This document shows, piece by piece, positions 39,357-49,159 of a stretch of DNA of 64,000 bases. The position numbers and the translations under genes were made by a program. The stretch's first letter is position 1, and every line of letters begins with the position of its first letter. The notes under the pieces are model-generated. The model was not told the origin of the DNA and did not search any database. It saw only the letters and a program-made list of their open reading frames with translations. This stretch comes from Rhodopseudomonas palustris JSC-3b (lineage in GTDB: Bacteria; Pseudomonadota; Alphaproteobacteria; Rhizobiales; Xanthobacteraceae): NCBI GenBank assembly GCA_000504425.1, contig KI632513.1, positions 1,868,021 to 1,932,020 of the forward strand, given 5' to 3'.

Positions 39357-40157
39357 TCAACGCAGCGCCGCGGCTGGCACCGGCGCGGTGCCTGGCATCG
39401 GCTGGTGCTGCCGGCTGGCGACATGACGCTTGAGCAGCACGATCAGCGCCGCTGCGATCACCAGCGCAGCCAGCACCAGCACCGCGACCTGAATCGGATG
39501 CGCCGTGATCGCTGAGGGATCGATGAATGCCGCCGCACTGCCTGCCGCGCTGAGCGGCGCCAGCACTTGCCGCACCGGCTGCGCGGGCGGCACCGCGCCT
39601 TTGCCGTTGGCGGCCGTCATCGGTGCGGCGGCGGCAGCGCCGCGCGCCATCGCCAATGCGGCCGCGCGCACCTCGGCAACGCGGCGGCCCCAGCCCTTGC
39701 CGAACACCGGCCAGGTGCGCAGCGACTTCAAGAACCGCAGCCGCTCATCGCACAGCGCCGCCACCAACGCGGCGCTGTCGCGCGTCGCCACCGCGGCAAT
39801 CACCGCATCATTCACCGCCGCCGCACTGCTGTCCGGCAGTGACAGCAGCCGGCGCAGCACCCGCGCCGCACGGCCGACGCCGGAATTCACGCCGTAATCG
39901 AACATGGCATAATCGAGCCCGGCCGGCAGTTCGGAACAGCGCAGCGTGTTCCAATATTTATTGCGATAGATCACCTTGGCATCGGCAAGCGGCATCGCCT
40001 TGACATCGGCGGCCGTGACCTTGCGGCGCTTGAACGCCGCATAGTCGACAAGCGTGATACCGTATTTGGTCGGGCCACCCGGATCGGCGGGATGGTGACT
40101 ATAGCCGCCCTCATGGGCGAAGAGACGCGCCAGCGCGTCGTCGTAAGACGCCTCCAT
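39357..40157 (-). CDS. GH108 N-acetylmuramidase (endolysin) with C-terminal membrane anchor
   Basis: 266 residues from ATG 40157 with GGAGAAC upstream. The GH108 domain (about residues 1-165) carries the catalytic glutamate in LARLFAHEGGYSHHPADPGG, TKYGITL, and the conserved AMFDYGVNSGVGRAA. A low-complexity Ala/Pro linker leads to one membrane helix (IQVAVLVLAALVIAAALIVL) near the C-terminus. GH108 enzymes cut the glycan strand of peptidoglycan. The anchor is unusual for a phage endolysin and may restrict it to the membrane. Its position after tail genes suggests a role in particle release. Confidence 0.88.
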   Translation of the reverse strand: MEASYDDALARLFAHEGGYSHHPADPGGPTKYGITLVDYAAFKRRKVTAADVKAMPLADAKVIYRNKYWNTLRCSELPAGLDYAMFDYGVNSGVGRAARVLRRLLSLPDSSAAAVNDAVIAAVATRDSAALVAALCDERLRFLKSLRTWPVFGKGWGRRVAEVRAAALAMARGAAAAAPMTAANGKGAVPPAQPVRQVLAPLSAAGSAAAFIDPSAITAHPIQVAVLVLAALVIAAALIVLLKRHVASRQHQPMPGTAPVPAAALR

Positions 40158-40193
40158 GATGTTCTCCAAAATGTGGGATGATGCGCGCGCGGC

Positions 40194-41636
40194 TCAGAGA
40201 TATTGGCCGCCGGTCGCGGTGGTGCCCGCCGCGTTGCCCGGCAGATAATTGGCGCCGCCGCCACTGCAATTGACAACGCCATTGCCCGATGCGCGATAAC
40301 GCACGCCGGTCGCGCCCGAACCGGCAAAGGTGACGCCGCTGATCTGCACCAAGCCGAGCAAACTCGCCGCTGCGAAATTCGTAAAGGCCGGCGTGCCAGC
40401 GAGCGTCAGCGTGCCGCCCGTCACCTGCACCATGCCGGTGTTGACGGCCGCGGCATGGGCGGCTGCGGCGCCGCTGATCGTGTAGTTCACGGCGGCGATG
40501 ATCTTGCCGCCGCTATCGGCATGAAGATGCGCAGGCCCTGCGACCGCGCCGAAATCCATGGCGCCACTCAACGTCACCACCCCGCCGGTCAAAGCCGCGA
40601 CACCGGCGCCGCTGCCGGTGGTGCTAAGTTTCAATCCGGCCAGCGCCAGCACCGCGCCGTGACTGACCGCGATGGCATGAGCGCCAGCCACCGCGAGCGT
40701 GACATTGGCGGGCGTGGTGGTGTCGCCGCGGATCGTGACCGTGCCGCGCCCGGGCAAAAAGCCGGACACTTGCACGCCGCCGCTATAGCTGCCCGCTGCA
40801 AGCTGAATGGTGACGTTGAAGCGGGCGAGATCGAGCGAGCCCCACACCACATCGATCGCGCGCTGCACGGTGCGGAACGCGCCAGCAGCATTGTTGACCA
40901 GACCGGAATTGCCGTCATTGCCGTCGGGGCGCACAAAATAGCTGCGATCGGCGCTCAGTACCTCGCGCGGCCCGCCATTCACCGGAAAGCGCAACCGGCC
41001 GGTGCTGCGTTCGATCACCAGAGCTTCGATCCAAGTCGCGCCATCGGGCGAGACCTTGAAGCGAAAATCATCATCCCCGGCGAGGCCGAATTCCGCCCGG
41101 CCGGAATAGTTATTGGCAAACAGCACCGACGCGGTGTTGCCGGCGCTCTGTTTGGAGAGTTGCAGCCGCACATCGCCGCTGCCGCCGCTGCCTGGGTCGA
41201 TCGCGGCGAACAACACCGCGTCGGATTTGGCGGATAGTTTGTTCCAGGAATCGGCGCTGGTGTTCACGCCGAGCCGCAGCACATTGTCGAGCACCAAGCT
41301 GCGGATGTCGCGCCAGCGCGTACCGTCGAACACGATCATCGCTTCATCGGCGATCGACCACACGCACCAGCCGGCGCGCGGCTGCAAGAACGCCCAGGCG
41401 TTGTTTTGAAACGTCGCGACGGCGTTGTCCTTGCCGCTCCAGGCACCGCTCGCCGCCGCGGCAACGAGATGGCGATCGCCATCGGTGGGCGCAGCCGGTG
41501 GTGTGCTGCGATTGCGGTCGCGCACTGCGATCTGAATCGCGGCATCGAGAATGCGCAGCGCTTCATTATGGGTGACATGCTTTTGCGCTTGGCCTGCCTC
41601 GATCAGCGGCAGGGCCAGATTGGCGGTGTCGGTCAT
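40194..41636 (-). CDS. DUF2793 tail-fibre-like protein
   Basis: 480 residues from ATG 41636. The N-terminal DUF2793 region (LALPLIEAGQAQKHVTHNEAL, then DGDRHLVAAAASGAW and WAFLQPRAGWCVW) is typical of proteins encoded after GTA or phage tail genes. The remainder is rich in Gly, Ala, Val and Thr in short repeats (for example GGKIIAAVNYTISGAAA), suggesting a right-handed beta helix or fibre. It probably helps recognise the cell surface. It follows the megatron gene by 25 bases. Confidence 0.8.
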   Translation of the reverse strand: MTDTANLALPLIEAGQAQKHVTHNEALRILDAAIQIAVRDRNRSTPPAAPTDGDRHLVAAAASGAWSGKDNAVATFQNNAWAFLQPRAGWCVWSIADEAMIVFDGTRWRDIRSLVLDNVLRLGVNTSADSWNKLSAKSDAVLFAAIDPGSGGSGDVRLQLSKQSAGNTASVLFANNYSGRAEFGLAGDDDFRFKVSPDGATWIEALVIERSTGRLRFPVNGGPREVLSADRSYFVRPDGNDGNSGLVNNAAGAFRTVQRAIDVVWGSLDLARFNVTIQLAAGSYSGGVQVSGFLPGRGTVTIRGDTTTPANVTLAVAGAHAIAVSHGAVLALAGLKLSTTGSGAGVAALTGGVVTLSGAMDFGAVAGPAHLHADSGGKIIAAVNYTISGAAAAHAAAVNTGMVQVTGGTLTLAGTPAFTNFAAASLLGLVQISGVTFAGSGATGVRYRASGNGVVNCSGGGANYLPGNAAGTTATGGQYL

Positions 41637-41661
41637 CAACAGCCTCACATGGCAAGAGAGA

Positions 41662-44600
41662 TCACAGCGTCAGCAGCCGCGTGGTGGCAAAGCCCGCGCC
41701 GACCGCGGCCGACAGCTGCGCCAAGCGCACCTGCAATTGCCGCTGCGGCGCGCCGAAATCGGCGATTTCCTGCGCCGCCGGGTAAAGAGCTTGCGGCGCG
41801 GTGCAGCTGATGCTGCGCACCACGGTGCTGCCGGCCAGGATTTCCAACAGATAGGCTTCGCTGTCTTCGCCGAGCGGCACCTCGCCGCTCCAGCTATCGG
41901 CTTCGACCCGGCTGCGCCGCATCCACGACAGCTGCACGCCGGCGCCGTCGCGGCGCGCCCTCAGATGCGCCGGTGCCAGCGGCCGCAGTGCCGTCTGCCC
42001 GGGTGTGACGGTCAGCGCCGCTGCCATCACGTCGTCATGGCTGCGGCCACTGGCGGCAACCCGCACCGCCATCGGCCGGCCGAGCGCTTCGCGGCCGCGC
42101 ACCAGCGCCACCAGATTGCGGTCGAGCAGCACGAACGGCGCGCCGGCCGGCAGTTCTTGCGCCATCGCCTGCTCGCTGCCGAGCTGACCGCGCAGCAGCC
42201 GCGACAGAACATAGGTGTCGGGCTCAATCAGTTCAGCGCGTGCAAATTGCAGCACTTCCCAGCCTGCCGGCGTGCCGATCGCCGCGGCGTTGCCGCCATC
42301 GAACACCAGAGCGTCCGCGATCGAGGCCAGCGTGCCGCTCGACAGCCGAACGCGGAATGAATTGCCGCGATCCCACAGCGCCAGCGGCCCTGCCGGCAAC
42401 GGATCAAGCGTCTCGCCGATCGTGCACGGCGCGCTCGCCACCGCTGCCGGCGCAAAGCTCGAACCATCTGGCGAGGTCCAGATCGTCATCTCGCCCGGCC
42501 AGGGATCGGCAAACACCGCCAGCCGCGTCAGCGTTGCCGGCTCAATGCTGTCGAGCATCGGCAGATCGAGCGCAATCACTTGCGCCGGGCCGAGCGCCGG
42601 CGGCATGTCCGGCGCCAATCGGCGCGGCACCGGCAGCGGCGCGGCAAAAACGCCAGGGTCGATGCTGCGCGCCTTGACCACGCGATGGTCGGTGTCGATC
42701 AGCTCGGTGATTTCATAAAGACCGCGGCGCTGCTGCACGGTCAGCGCCACCACATCGCCCGGCACGAGGCCGATATGCGCGCGGCCCAGCGCAAACTGCG
42801 CGCTGTCGCGCCCGGCCCACACATCCTGCAAGGTGATCTCGGCGCGCCGGGTCGCGGCCTCTGACGAGCTGATCATGGCCAGATCGGCATGCAGCATGCG
42901 GCTGGCGCCGCCGACCAAGCGCCGCGAGCGCACCGCCGCGCGGCGATAATCGGCATCGGCGTCGCTAAAGCCGATCGACATTTCGCGCGGCAGCTCGCTC
43001 TCTTGCGCGCGGGTCAGCCGCAAAGGAGCGCCCTGGTCTGGCAGCACCAGATCGCGCTCGCCAAGTTCCGCGATCGGCAACCAGCCACGCGGCAGGAAGC
43101 GCAAGGTGCCGCCAGCAGCGCTGGCATCAAACGCGAACGCCATCGCCAGCGGCTCGATCATGGCGCGCGGCGTCATCGGCCGGTCAACGACGTAGCCGTC
43201 GCACAGCTCGCGCAGGCTCGACGCATCGACGCCGTGAACGCCGGCATCCTCCAGCATCGCGCCAACCAGCGCATCGAGCGGCGAACCGCCCAACCGGCCG
43301 GTCAGCCAATGCCCGGTCTGCCAATTGGCGGCATCGCTCCACACCTGTTCGGCAGCCGGAAACGCCGGAAACGGCCGTGCGTCCCAGGTCCACAAATAGA
43401 TCGCGCTCGGCTCGACCATCCGGCCGCCATAGCGCGGCGACAGCGGGTTGAACGCAGTGGATGCACCAAATGCCGGATCAAAACTGCCGAGCACCGCCTC
43501 GAGATAGCGGCGCTGCATCAGGTCGTCACGCTCGCCGGAGGAGAAATGCGGCGCAAAATTCTCGCTGGATTTCTTGTCGGGGAATACGCTCGGCTGATTG
43601 GCGCCTTTATCGACGGCAGGACAGCCAAGCTCGGTGAGCCAGATCGGCTTGCTCATCGGTGTCCAGGCGGTCGGCGTTGTCAGCTCGACGCCGCCGACGC
43701 GCTCATAATGCGCATTGCCCCACCAGTTCCACAGATCCTTGGCACGATAGAGCCACGGCTTGCCGAGCCCGTCGGTGATCGGCAGCCGCTGCTGCGCCAT
43801 GCGGCCGGCCTGATCGGCATAGTACCAGTCAAACGCCTCGCCGCCGCGCAGATTGCCGGCGAGATAGTCGCGGTCATAGATCGAAGAGCTGCTGGCGGCG
43901 TCGCGATGATCGCCGCCATCGCGCCAATCGGCGAGCGGTGCATAGTAATCGATGCCGACCGCGTCGATCGCGGGTGACGCCCACAGCGCATCGAGCGGAA
44001 AGCGCACTTCCCTGGCGTCCGGCGTGACGACATCGGCGCCATATTCGGTCCAGTCGGCGCCATAGCTGACCAAGGTCGAGCTGCCGACAATCGATTTGAC
44101 CTCGGCGGCGATCGACACCAGCGCCGACACCGCCGGATAAACGCCGCTGCCGGAGCGCACCCGCGTCAACGCCATCAGCTCCGAGCCGATCAGCAGCGCA
44201 TCGACGCCGCCGGCATCGCGCGCCAGCCGCGCATAATGCAGCACCATGCGCCGATAATTCCAATCCCCGCCGGTGAAGAACGCCGCAACCTGGCTCGCCG
44301 CCGCGGCGCTGCCTTGCGGCGAGCCGGGACGGCCCGGCGCCGGATCGCAAGTGATCCGGCCGCGCCACGGGTAAGCCGGCTGACTCGCCGCGCCGGTCCA
44401 GGGATCGGGCAGCGCATTGCCGGGCGCGATGTCCATCATCACAAACGGATACAGCGTCACGCGCAGGCCGCGCGCCTTCAGCTCGCGGATCAGTTGCCGC
44501 ACGCTCTCGTCGGACGGCGTGCCGCCATAAGCCGGCCGGCCGTCAACTTGCGACACCTGATAGGCAAAGGTGCGGCTGACGCCATCGACCGACCAAGTCA

Positions 44601-45507
44601 AAGGCCAGGTGACTTTGCCGCGGTTTTCCACGCCCGGACGCACCCGGCATTGTCCGGCGCGCAGATCGGTGCCGAACCACGCCACCACCACCGCAACCCG
44701 CGTCAGATTCGGGCAAAGCGTCTGCAACTCGTCAAGCGCGGCTTCGACATCGGAGGCCGCGGTGCTGACATGGCGGTTTTCCGGCGCCGAACTGCCATAG
44801 CCGCGATATTGCACCACCGTTGATGGCGCATAGCCGAATTCCGTGCTGCCCGGGATCAGCGTCACCGCGCGCACCATGCGCTCGAGCGCGCCGACCGGCC
44901 GAATGATCTCGAACGATAATTGCGGAATGCGATTGCCGAAATTCTGCAGCGGCATCCGTTCGAACACCACATAGGCCAGCCCGCGATAGGCCGGCGCATT
45001 GGCCGCGCCTTCGCGCGCCACGATCAGTTCGTCCGGCTGCTGCTGCTCGCCGCCGCGATGCACGCGGATGGCGAATTGCGATCGATCGAGCGGCCGGCCA
45101 TCGGCCCAGATCCGCCCCACTTGTGCGATCTCGCCCTCGCACAGCCCCACCGCCAAATTGGCGAAGTAACTATAGGTCGTGGTGGTCACGGCCTGGCCGC
45201 CGCCACCGCCGCCCTTGCCCCCGGACGAGCGCTGCACTGTGACCACTTCTTCCAGCGCCGCTGCCCAGATCACCTGCCCGGCGAGGCGCGCGCGGCCATA
45301 GACCCGCGCGATCGGCGCGCCTTCGGTCGACGCCATCACATCGAGATCCGCAAGCCGCGGCCCTTCGACACTGCGCTCGGAGCCAAACAGCGAGCGATCG
45401 ATGGCATTGCCAACCATCGCGCCCGCCAGCCGGCCGGCAATGGCGCCGATCGGTCCGAACAACGCGCCGACTGCACCGCCAGCCACCGACAACACCAGCG
45501 CCGCCAT
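41662..45507 (-). CDS. GTA gp15: TIM-barrel baseplate 'megatron' protein
   Basis: 1281 residues from ATG 45507, coupled to gp14 by TGATG. The N-terminus is hydrophobic and glycine-rich (AALVLSVAGGAVGALFGPIG). The GTA TIM-barrel-like region covers roughly residues 400-700 (WASPAIDAVGIDYYAPLADW). A tail-3-like domain with EPLAMAFAFDASAAGG follows, then a long C-terminal beta-rich part. In RcGTA this is the largest baseplate protein and forms the central fibre hub. The length matches. Confidence 0.93.
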   Translation of the reverse strand: MAALVLSVAGGAVGALFGPIGAIAGRLAGAMVGNAIDRSLFGSERSVEGPRLADLDVMASTEGAPIARVYGRARLAGQVIWAAALEEVVTVQRSSGGKGGGGGGQAVTTTTYSYFANLAVGLCEGEIAQVGRIWADGRPLDRSQFAIRVHRGGEQQQPDELIVAREGAANAPAYRGLAYVVFERMPLQNFGNRIPQLSFEIIRPVGALERMVRAVTLIPGSTEFGYAPSTVVQYRGYGSSAPENRHVSTAASDVEAALDELQTLCPNLTRVAVVVAWFGTDLRAGQCRVRPGVENRGKVTWPLTWSVDGVSRTFAYQVSQVDGRPAYGGTPSDESVRQLIRELKARGLRVTLYPFVMMDIAPGNALPDPWTGAASQPAYPWRGRITCDPAPGRPGSPQGSAAAASQVAAFFTGGDWNYRRMVLHYARLARDAGGVDALLIGSELMALTRVRSGSGVYPAVSALVSIAAEVKSIVGSSTLVSYGADWTEYGADVVTPDAREVRFPLDALWASPAIDAVGIDYYAPLADWRDGGDHRDAASSSSIYDRDYLAGNLRGGEAFDWYYADQAGRMAQQRLPITDGLGKPWLYRAKDLWNWWGNAHYERVGGVELTTPTAWTPMSKPIWLTELGCPAVDKGANQPSVFPDKKSSENFAPHFSSGERDDLMQRRYLEAVLGSFDPAFGASTAFNPLSPRYGGRMVEPSAIYLWTWDARPFPAFPAAEQVWSDAANWQTGHWLTGRLGGSPLDALVGAMLEDAGVHGVDASSLRELCDGYVVDRPMTPRAMIEPLAMAFAFDASAAGGTLRFLPRGWLPIAELGERDLVLPDQGAPLRLTRAQESELPREMSIGFSDADADYRRAAVRSRRLVGGASRMLHADLAMISSSEAATRRAEITLQDVWAGRDSAQFALGRAHIGLVPGDVVALTVQQRRGLYEITELIDTDHRVVKARSIDPGVFAAPLPVPRRLAPDMPPALGPAQVIALDLPMLDSIEPATLTRLAVFADPWPGEMTIWTSPDGSSFAPAAVASAPCTIGETLDPLPAGPLALWDRGNSFRVRLSSGTLASIADALVFDGGNAAAIGTPAGWEVLQFARAELIEPDTYVLSRLLRGQLGSEQAMAQELPAGAPFVLLDRNLVALVRGREALGRPMAVRVAASGRSHDDVMAAALTVTPGQTALRPLAPAHLRARRDGAGVQLSWMRRSRVEADSWSGEVPLGEDSEAYLLEILAGSTVVRSISCTAPQALYPAAQEIADFGAPQRQLQVRLAQLSAAVGAGFATTRLLTL

Positions 45508-45950
45508 CACTGCACTCCCGGAAAGGAAAAGGCCTGAACCAAGCGCCGCCGCCACCAGGGCGTGATGGCGATCTCGCACACCGAGGCGCCGTCATGAGCA
45601 TGGATCATGCGATCGGCCGCACTGGCGATCGCGACATGTTTGGCGAGGCAGCCGTCGCGATAGCGAAACAGCAGCACGTCGCCGGCCGCGAATTCGGTAG
45701 ACGGCAGCGGCCTCAGGTGACGCAGCGCCGCTTGCTGCAGCGTCTCGGCGCCGCCTGCTTCGGCCCAGTCCGGCGCATAAGGCGGCGGCAGTTCGGGTTC
45801 GGCGCCAAGACAGCCGCGCCACACACCGCGCACCAGGCCAAGGCAATCACAACCGACGCCTTTAACGGAAGCTTGGTGCCGATAGGGCGTGCCGATCCAG
45901 CTACGCGCCTCTTCGAGCAGCGCGGCGCGCGTCACGACAGAATGGTTCAT
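45507..45950 (-). CDS. GTA gp14: NlpC/P60-family tail peptidase
   Basis: 147 residues. Catalytic cysteine lies in GVGCDCLGLVRGV near residue 35 and the histidine in CLAKHVAIAS near residue 105. WIGTPYRHQAS is the usual lead. In GTAs this protein sits in the baseplate and likely cuts peptide cross-links during DNA delivery. Order gp13-gp14-gp15 is conserved here. Confidence 0.94.
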   Translation of the reverse strand: MNHSVVTRAALLEEARSWIGTPYRHQASVKGVGCDCLGLVRGVWRGCLGAEPELPPPYAPDWAEAGGAETLQQAALRHLRPLPSTEFAAGDVLLFRYRDGCLAKHVAIASAADRMIHAHDGASVCEIAITPWWRRRLVQAFSFPGVQ

Positions 45951-45976
45951 GGCCAGACTCTCAATGTGAAGTAGCG

Positions 45977-46882
45977 TCAGCCGACCGAGGGCCGCGTCGC
46001 GCCGCGGCCGGAACTGGTGGCGCGGCCCGGCACCGGATAGCTGAGGACGAAGTCATTGCCGGGGATCTGCGGAAAGCCGCGGAAATTGACGGCATTGGCA
46101 AAGCGGTCGCGGCAGGTCGAAAAACGCTTGTCGCAGCCGGCGCTGATCGCAAAGCGGTCGCCGACCTCGATCGGCGCCGCACTCGCCTGCCACAGCGTCA
46201 ATTGCGTTTCGGATGCGCTGCGGCGATGCAGCTTGATCTCGATCGCCGCGCCAATATTGGCGCCGCTCGACCAGCTCAGCCGCCCGGCGGTGAACAGCCC
46301 GTCGACAAAACCTTCCAGCCCGCTGACGGTGATTAGCGACGGCGACAGCGCCGCGCTGACCACGCCGCTGCCGCGCCAGGCCGAGGCGTTCAGATTGACG
46401 CGGCAGCGCCCATCGCCGAGATCGGCGCCGCAATGGGCGGTGTAGAGCCGCCCGCTCTCCTGCGACAACAGATCGGCAAGGCCGCGCAGCTCGGCGGTGA
46501 AGGCCTGGCCCTCGCGCCGCACTTCGCCAAGGCTGCCGCGCGCGGTGAGCAGCAGCAGCGACGGCTCGCTCCAATCGACCAGCCAGCTTTCCACCTGCGC
46601 GGCGTCATAGCGCCCTGTGGCGAGATCGTGCTCGCTCAGCGTGTCGTCGGATAGCGCACCGGAAATCTCGGCGCTCTCTACCGACAGATCGAAGCGGCTA
46701 CTGGCTTCAGAAGCGCTCAATCCGCTGGCAGCGCGGCAAACTACGCCATTCACTATCAAATCGCGGTCGTGGTCGGTAAAACCCTGCACCACGCCGTCGC
46801 GGCGACGGATGATCCAGCACTGCGCCAGCGTGGTGACGCCGGCATCGAGCTTGGCCTGCAAGGCATCTGGCACGCTGCGCAT
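45977..46882 (-). CDS. GTA gp13: DUF2163 baseplate hub protein
   Basis: 301 residues, AAAGGAG before the ATG. It has the DUF2163/phage_BR0599 wording: WIIRRRDGVVQGFTDHDRDL near residue 25, then DLATGRYDAAQVESWLVDW. Cysteines cluster near the C-terminus (CDKRFSTCRDRFANAVNFRG), where RcGTA gp13 binds an Fe-S cluster; here I see the cysteines at positions compatible with that. It is a structural hub component. Confidence 0.92.
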   Translation of the reverse strand: MRSVPDALQAKLDAGVTTLAQCWIIRRRDGVVQGFTDHDRDLIVNGVVCRAASGLSASEASSRFDLSVESAEISGALSDDTLSEHDLATGRYDAAQVESWLVDWSEPSLLLLTARGSLGEVRREGQAFTAELRGLADLLSQESGRLYTAHCGADLGDGRCRVNLNASAWRGSGVVSAALSPSLITVSGLEGFVDGLFTAGRLSWSSGANIGAAIEIKLHRRSASETQLTLWQASAAPIEVGDRFAISAGCDKRFSTCRDRFANAVNFRGFPQIPGNDFVLSYPVPGRATSSGRGATRPSVG

Positions 46883-46906
46883 CGGTAGCTCCTTTGCTTT
46901 GCGCCA

Positions 46907-47545
46907 TCACGGCACAATTTCCAGCAACGGGATTTTGGGAATGGCGCCGGCCGCGAACGCCGCGAGATCAACTTCGAGATAATCGGTGTCGAACCGCACC
47001 GGCACATCGAACAGAAAGCCGGCGGTGATCGCGGCTCCCAGCGGCGGCACGGCGGCGGCGTGAAAGCTGACGATGCCGGTTACCGGATCGCAATCGAAGG
47101 CGTTGCCGTCGAGTTCCTGGCCAGCGACCGCGACACGGACGCTGCCAGCGACCGGCTTGCGGATCGGCCGCTGATAGGGCGCGAATGCTGCGCCATAGCT
47201 CTTGTACAGCGCGAAGGTCGTGGTGACGCCGTCGCCGACGCCGATCGGCTGATCGCGCGGCGATGGCGGCGCGCCGCCCGGCGCCGAACCATGATCGAGC
47301 CGGTCGCGCCAGCGGAAGCCATAGAGCCGGCCGCGCCGTTCCTCAAAGAACGCCACCACCGCCTGCAATTCGGCGATTGTTTTTACGCCATAGCCGGCGT
47401 CATAGCGCCGCCGCGAATGCGCCCAGCGCGCGTTGCGTTGCTCACGGCCCGAACCGAAGCTGACGATCTCGGTGCGCCGCTCCGGACCGCCAGCACTGCG
47501 CAGCGCGATGTCGAGCGGAAACAGAATGTCGTGAAAGCCGGTCAT
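46907..47545 (-). CDS. GTA gp12: DUF2460 distal tail protein
   Basis: 212 residues with typical features: FHDILFPLDIALRSAGGPER at the N-terminus, GYGVKTIAELQAVVAFFEER and LYGFRWRDRLDH in the middle, and VPVRFDTDYLEVDL near the C-terminus. It links tail tube to hub in GTA particles. Confidence 0.94.
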   Translation of the reverse strand: MTGFHDILFPLDIALRSAGGPERRTEIVSFGSGREQRNARWAHSRRRYDAGYGVKTIAELQAVVAFFEERRGRLYGFRWRDRLDHGSAPGGAPPSPRDQPIGVGDGVTTTFALYKSYGAAFAPYQRPIRKPVAGSVRVAVAGQELDGNAFDCDPVTGIVSFHAAAVPPLGAAITAGFLFDVPVRFDTDYLEVDLAAFAAGAIPKIPLLEIVP

Positions 47546-47605
47546 CGGCGTTCCTTGCTACGCTGATCGCCGCCACGCGGGACGATGCGGGCGAATGAGG
47601 CTCGG

Positions 47606-48190
47606 TCACATCGCGCGCCGGCCGCGCGCCACCGCGCGGGCGATCTGCCCGGTGAGGTAGCTCTCGGAGCGACGGAAACTATCGGCATCCGGCGTCGCGA
47701 TCTGAATATTGACGGTGACCGCGCCGCCATCTTGACTGGCAACGCCGAGCCTGCCATCGGCGCCGCGCGCCAGCGGCAGGATCGCCTCCGGCCCCGCCTC
47801 GCCGGCGAGGCCAACGCCGCCGCCCAACATTGGGAAATAGCTCGGCGTGCCGATCACGCCGCCACTGGCAAACGGTTTGATGCCGCCCTGCGCCTGCGGC
47901 TGAACCGCGCCGCCAAGGCCGCCGATCAGCCCGGACATCAGGCTTTGCAGTCCGCCGGACAGCGCGTTCTCCAGCGGCTTGAACGCCGCCTTCAGCGCTA
48001 AATTGGAGATGCGCAGCGTCAGCGATTTCAGCACGTCATCAAATTGCTTGCCGCCGCTCACCGAACTGGCGAACGCGCCGCTCATGGCGTGGGCAAAGCC
48101 ATTCGCCGCGCTGGTCAGTTCGCGGGTGCGCTGCGTCAGGCCATCAAGGCTGTCGGCTTGGTCGAGCCAAGCGGGATCGCTATCGCTCAT
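47606..48190 (-). CDS. GTA gp11: tape measure protein
   Basis: 194 residues from ATG 48190 with GGAG six bases upstream. The short length is as expected for a short-tailed GTA. Family wording: SLDGLTQRTRELTSAANGFA, then a glycine-rich part (GGGVGLAGEAGPEAILPLAR). The start overlaps the end of the upstream chaperone gene. It sets tail length and may cross the recipient membrane. Confidence 0.88.
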   Translation of the reverse strand: MSDSDPAWLDQADSLDGLTQRTRELTSAANGFAHAMSGAFASSVSGGKQFDDVLKSLTLRISNLALKAAFKPLENALSGGLQSLMSGLIGGLGGAVQPQAQGGIKPFASGGVIGTPSYFPMLGGGVGLAGEAGPEAILPLARGADGRLGVASQDGGAVTVNIQIATPDADSFRRSESYLTGQIARAVARGRRAM

Positions 48191-48413
48191 CACGCGCTCC
48201 ATCATCGCTGCGGTCGGGAAAGCGCTGCATCAGCGCCTGCAAGGTGTGACGATCGATCGGCGCCCCAGCATCGCCACGCCGGGCGCGGATCGCGGCAGCG
48301 AGTTCGCGCGGCGTCATGCTCCAGAACGCCGCCGGTGACAGCCGCAGCACGCCAAGGCCAAAACCGATCGCCGCCGCCCAGGGAAACGGCTGGCGTTGCG
48401 GATCGCTGATCAC
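48180..48413 (-). CDS. GTA tail assembly chaperone, TAC_6 type (gp10.1 position)
   Basis: 77 residues, GTG start overlapping the previous stop (GTGA). FPWAAAIGFGLGVLRLSPAA and FWSMTPRELAAAI match the small rcc01693-type chaperone. It probably forms with the gp10 product the pair that guides tape measure and tube assembly. Confidence 0.88.
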   Translation of the reverse strand: MISDPQRQPFPWAAAIGFGLGVLRLSPAAFWSMTPRELAAAIRARRGDAGAPIDRHTLQALMQRFPDRSDDGARDER

Positions 48414-48727
48414 GGCGGGCTGTCGTCAAAGGTCGCGGCGATCAAGGCCGCCACGATACGCACATAGCCGGCCGCGCCACCCTCGACCGCCATCGCCGCG
48501 ACTTCATCGTCGCTGACCGGCTCGCCCGCGCCGCGCAGTCCGCAACCGATGATGCGGATCAGATCACGCGCCGCCAGTCGGCCAGCGCCGAACCGCTCGG
48601 CGAGCGCCACCAGATCGGGCGCTGCAAACGCCGCTTCAAGCTCAGCGAGCGCGCCGAGCGTCAGCACCAGCGTGCGGCGCCGCCCGCCAAGCTCGGCATC
48701 GATCTCGCCGCGATATCGATTGGCCAT
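48410..48727 (-). CDS. GTA gp10: tail assembly chaperone (TAC_11 type)
   Basis: 105 residues. ANRYRGEIDAELGGRRRTLV at the start and LTLGALAELEAAF, then ARDLIRIIGCGLRGAG, are typical of gp10. Good ribosome site CGGAGG. It is coupled to the next gene. Confidence 0.9.
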   Translation of the reverse strand: MANRYRGEIDAELGGRRRTLVLTLGALAELEAAFAAPDLVALAERFGAGRLAARDLIRIIGCGLRGAGEPVSDDEVAAMAVEGGAAGYVRIVAALIAATFDDSPP

Positions 48728-48739
48728 TGCGCGCCTCCG

Positions 48740-49147
48740 TCAAGCAGCGGTGAAGGTGAGCGCGCCGGCGCTTTCCAGCGACAGCTCGAACGTCACTTCG
48801 CCATTATGCTCGCCGGCAAATTCCAGGCTTGCGATCTGGAACAGACCTTCGATGGTGCCGAAATCCGGAACGACCAGCTGACTGTTCAGCACCGCGCCGT
48901 CAAAGAACGCCTGACGCAGCAGCGCATCGGAGTTGGCATCCTTGAACAGCCCGCGGCCCGACAGCGCGGCGCGGCGCACCCCGGCGCCGGCCAGCAATTC
49001 GCGCCAGCGATCGACGGATTCGGCGTGGGTGATATCAACCAGCTCGGCGTTGAAGGCGATGCGCCGGCTGCGCAGCCCGGCGACGGTGACGAAGCCGACG
49101 CCGCTATTGATCTTCAGCAACAGGTCCTTGCCCTTTTGCGCGCTCAT
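48740..49147 (-). CDS. GTA gp9: major tail tube protein (TP901-1 type)
   Basis: 135 residues, GGGAGACC before ATG. SAQKGKDLLLKINSGVGFVT and RSRRIAFNAELVDITHAES near residue 30 are the usual start of gp9. It polymerises into the tail tube. Confidence 0.94.
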   Translation of the reverse strand: MSAQKGKDLLLKINSGVGFVTVAGLRSRRIAFNAELVDITHAESVDRWRELLAGAGVRRAALSGRGLFKDANSDALLRQAFFDGAVLNSQLVVPDFGTIEGLFQIASLEFAGEHNGEVTFELSLESAGALTFTAA

Positions 49148-49159
49148 GACGGTCTCCCA

